DNA of 7,250 bases, taken from assembly GCA_016928125.1 (NCBI GenBank), contig JAFGLK010000541.1, positions 1 to 7,250 of the forward strand, written 5' to 3'. The position numbers were made by a program, and so were the translations under genes. Of the stretch, positions 6,337-7,250 are shown in pieces. Source of the DNA: Anaerolineae bacterium. Its GTDB lineage: Bacteria > Chloroflexota > Anaerolineae > UBA1429. The notes beneath the pieces are model-generated. The model had not been told where the DNA came from and ran no database searches. It saw only the letters and a list, made by a program, of their open reading frames with translations. Each line of letters opens with the position of its first letter. Position 1 is the stretch's first letter.

Positions 6337-6353
6337 CGCATTGACAGCATAAT
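6325..6353 (+). promoter_or_regulatory. Sigma70-like promoter of the uronate-isomerase-like gene
   Basis: TTGAAA (6325-6330), a 17-nt spacer, then CATAAT (6348-6353), one mismatch in each box. It is about 61 nt from the ATG at 6415. A second TTGACA at 6341-6346 has no good -10 at the right distance. Confidence 0.6.
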
Positions 6354-6414
6354 GGGTCGGCTATGAAGGATGCTTGCCTGCCCGCCGGACAGCTCAGCAG
6401 AAAGGATGAGAGAG

Positions 6415-7250
6415 ATGAACAACGCCTTGGTGACCGAGTTATTCGACCAGATCGACGCGCTCCCAATCGTGGATGTGCACACCCATGTGAATTGGAAAAC
6501 GGGCACGGCGGCCAATATCGGCGAGATCCTGAGCTACCATTACTACACCGAATTGGCCAACTCGGCCCAGTTTGTGGAGGGCAAGTTCCCGTTCGATGAC
6601 CCTGAGGCGCTGACGCGCATGATCTTTCCCATGCTGGCGCACATTCGCAACACGGTGCAGTACGATTGGCTGATGACGATCTCGCGCGAGTATCTGGGCA
6701 TCGACCCAGCCGAGTGGTGGTGCGAGCCCGCCGGGGCCGCCGACAACTGGAAGTTCATCTTTGACTGCTCCGTGGAGGTGATGGGCCGCCCAGAATGGCG
6801 CGACGAGATGATCGCGCAGAGCAACATCGTGCGCGTGTTCCTCACCAATCAGTACAACGACGACCTGGAGGGGCTGGATAGCTCTTTCTACAGCCCCTGC
6901 CTGCGCTGCGAGCCGTTCATCGTGTGGATGGATCGGCCCGCCGAGCGCGAGGGGCTGGGGGCCTTTCTCGGGCGCCCCATCCGCACGCTGGCGGATTTCA
7001 CGGCCGTGATCGACCAGACCTTTCAAAAGTTCGTGCGGCACGGCATGGGCTATGCGGCCATGTCGATCCCGGTTGGCTTTAGGACCGGGTTCGTGGCCGA
7101 TTCCGATGCCCAGCTCATCCTGGACAAGCTGGTCGCCGGGGGGAGCCTGACGGCGGCGGAGCGCGAGGCGTGGGGCGCCTATGCGGCGAACCGCATCTGC
7201 GATGCCTGCCGCAAGTATGGCAAGCCCTTCCACCTGATGATCGGGGTGAA
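6415..7250 (+). CDS. Uronate isomerase-like amidohydrolase, 3' end outside window
   Basis: The frame runs open from ATG 6415 to the window end: 278 residues plus part of a codon. 'IVDVHTHV' (18-25) carries the His22-x-His24 metal pair of the amidohydrolase superfamily. Later parts match the UxaC layout by eye: 'GYHYY'-like 'LSYHYYTELA', then 'VQYDWLMTISREYLGI' where UxaC has its conserved His-Trp-x-Leu-Arg-Arg-Phe region, 'SNIVRVFLTNQYNDD' for the 'V.TTDDP' strand, and near the cut 'PFHLMIGV' for the 'QLHIGA' metal strand. UxaC interconverts glucuronate/fructuronate or galacturonate/tagaturonate, two steps before UxuA. Identity to classical UxaC looks low, so this may be a distant branch or a related sugar-acid enzyme. 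The start has AAAGGA (6401-6406) 8 nt upstream. A long reading on the opposite strand here is a shadow of this gene. Confidence 0.8.
   Translation, partial: MNNALVTELFDQIDALPIVDVHTHVNWKTGTAANIGEILSYHYYTELANSAQFVEGKFPFDDPEALTRMIFPMLAHIRNTVQYDWLMTISREYLGIDPAEWWCEPAGAADNWKFIFDCSVEVMGRPEWRDEMIAQSNIVRVFLTNQYNDDLEGLDSSFYSPCLRCEPFIVWMDRPAEREGLGAFLGRPIRTLADFTAVIDQTFQKFVRHGMGYAAMSIPVGFRTGFVADSDAQLILDKLVAGGSLTAAEREAWGAYAANRICDACRKYGKPFHLMIGV

Noticed and set aside
6185..6466. N-terminal extension of uxuA to an upstream start at 6466
   Set aside because: The extra 94 residues cross both divergent promoters and the other gene's start and do not resemble UxuA; the ATG at 6182-6184 has a good ribosome site.
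6439..7233. 264-aa minus-strand reading frame
   Set aside because: It is antisense to the uronate-isomerase-like gene, which is open to the window end and has a promoter and ribosome site.

Overview
This is a GC-rich bacterial window with dense gene packing, Shine-Dalgarno sites ahead of nearly every gene and good sigma70-type promoters. No marker gene fixes the taxonomy. GC-rich coding, cytoplasmic-looking PGRP-type amidase and subtilase genes, and a GTCAT...ATGAC intergenic repeat would fit an environmental Chloroflexota-like or similar bacterium, but that is a low-confidence guess.

Left part (1-2934, plus strand): the C-terminal end of a glycoside-hydrolase-like protein; a 111-bp structured intergenic repeat; an AmpD/PGRP-type zinc amidase with a duplicated 'PMEIDG' module on both sides of the catalytic domain; and a GH4 NAD/metal-dependent glycosidase with a CHGV signature that suggests a uronidase.

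Middle (2960-5221, minus strand, convergent with the GH4 gene): a compact three-gene unit read right to left from its own sigma70-like promoter (TTGACG-17-TATCAT). It encodes a 98-aa protein that looks like a stand-alone subtilisin prodomain (I9-like fold), then a complete S8 subtilase with its own prodomain, with the small gene's stop codon inside the subtilase's ribosome binding site, and last a 158-aa ferritin-like diiron protein.

Right part (5222-7250): mannonate dehydratase uxuA (minus) and a uronate-isomerase-like amidohydrolase (plus, cut by the window end) diverge from a 230-bp region. That region holds two well-formed back-to-back promoters and a perfect palindrome over one -35 box.

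Taken together, the GH4 enzyme, the uronate isomerase-like enzyme and mannonate dehydratase fit a glucuronate pathway: glucuronoside to glucuronate, fructuronate, mannonate, then 2-keto-3-deoxygluconate. The fructuronate reductase step is not in the window. The prodomain-like protein / subtilase / ferritin unit sits inside this locus and is the least expected part of it.
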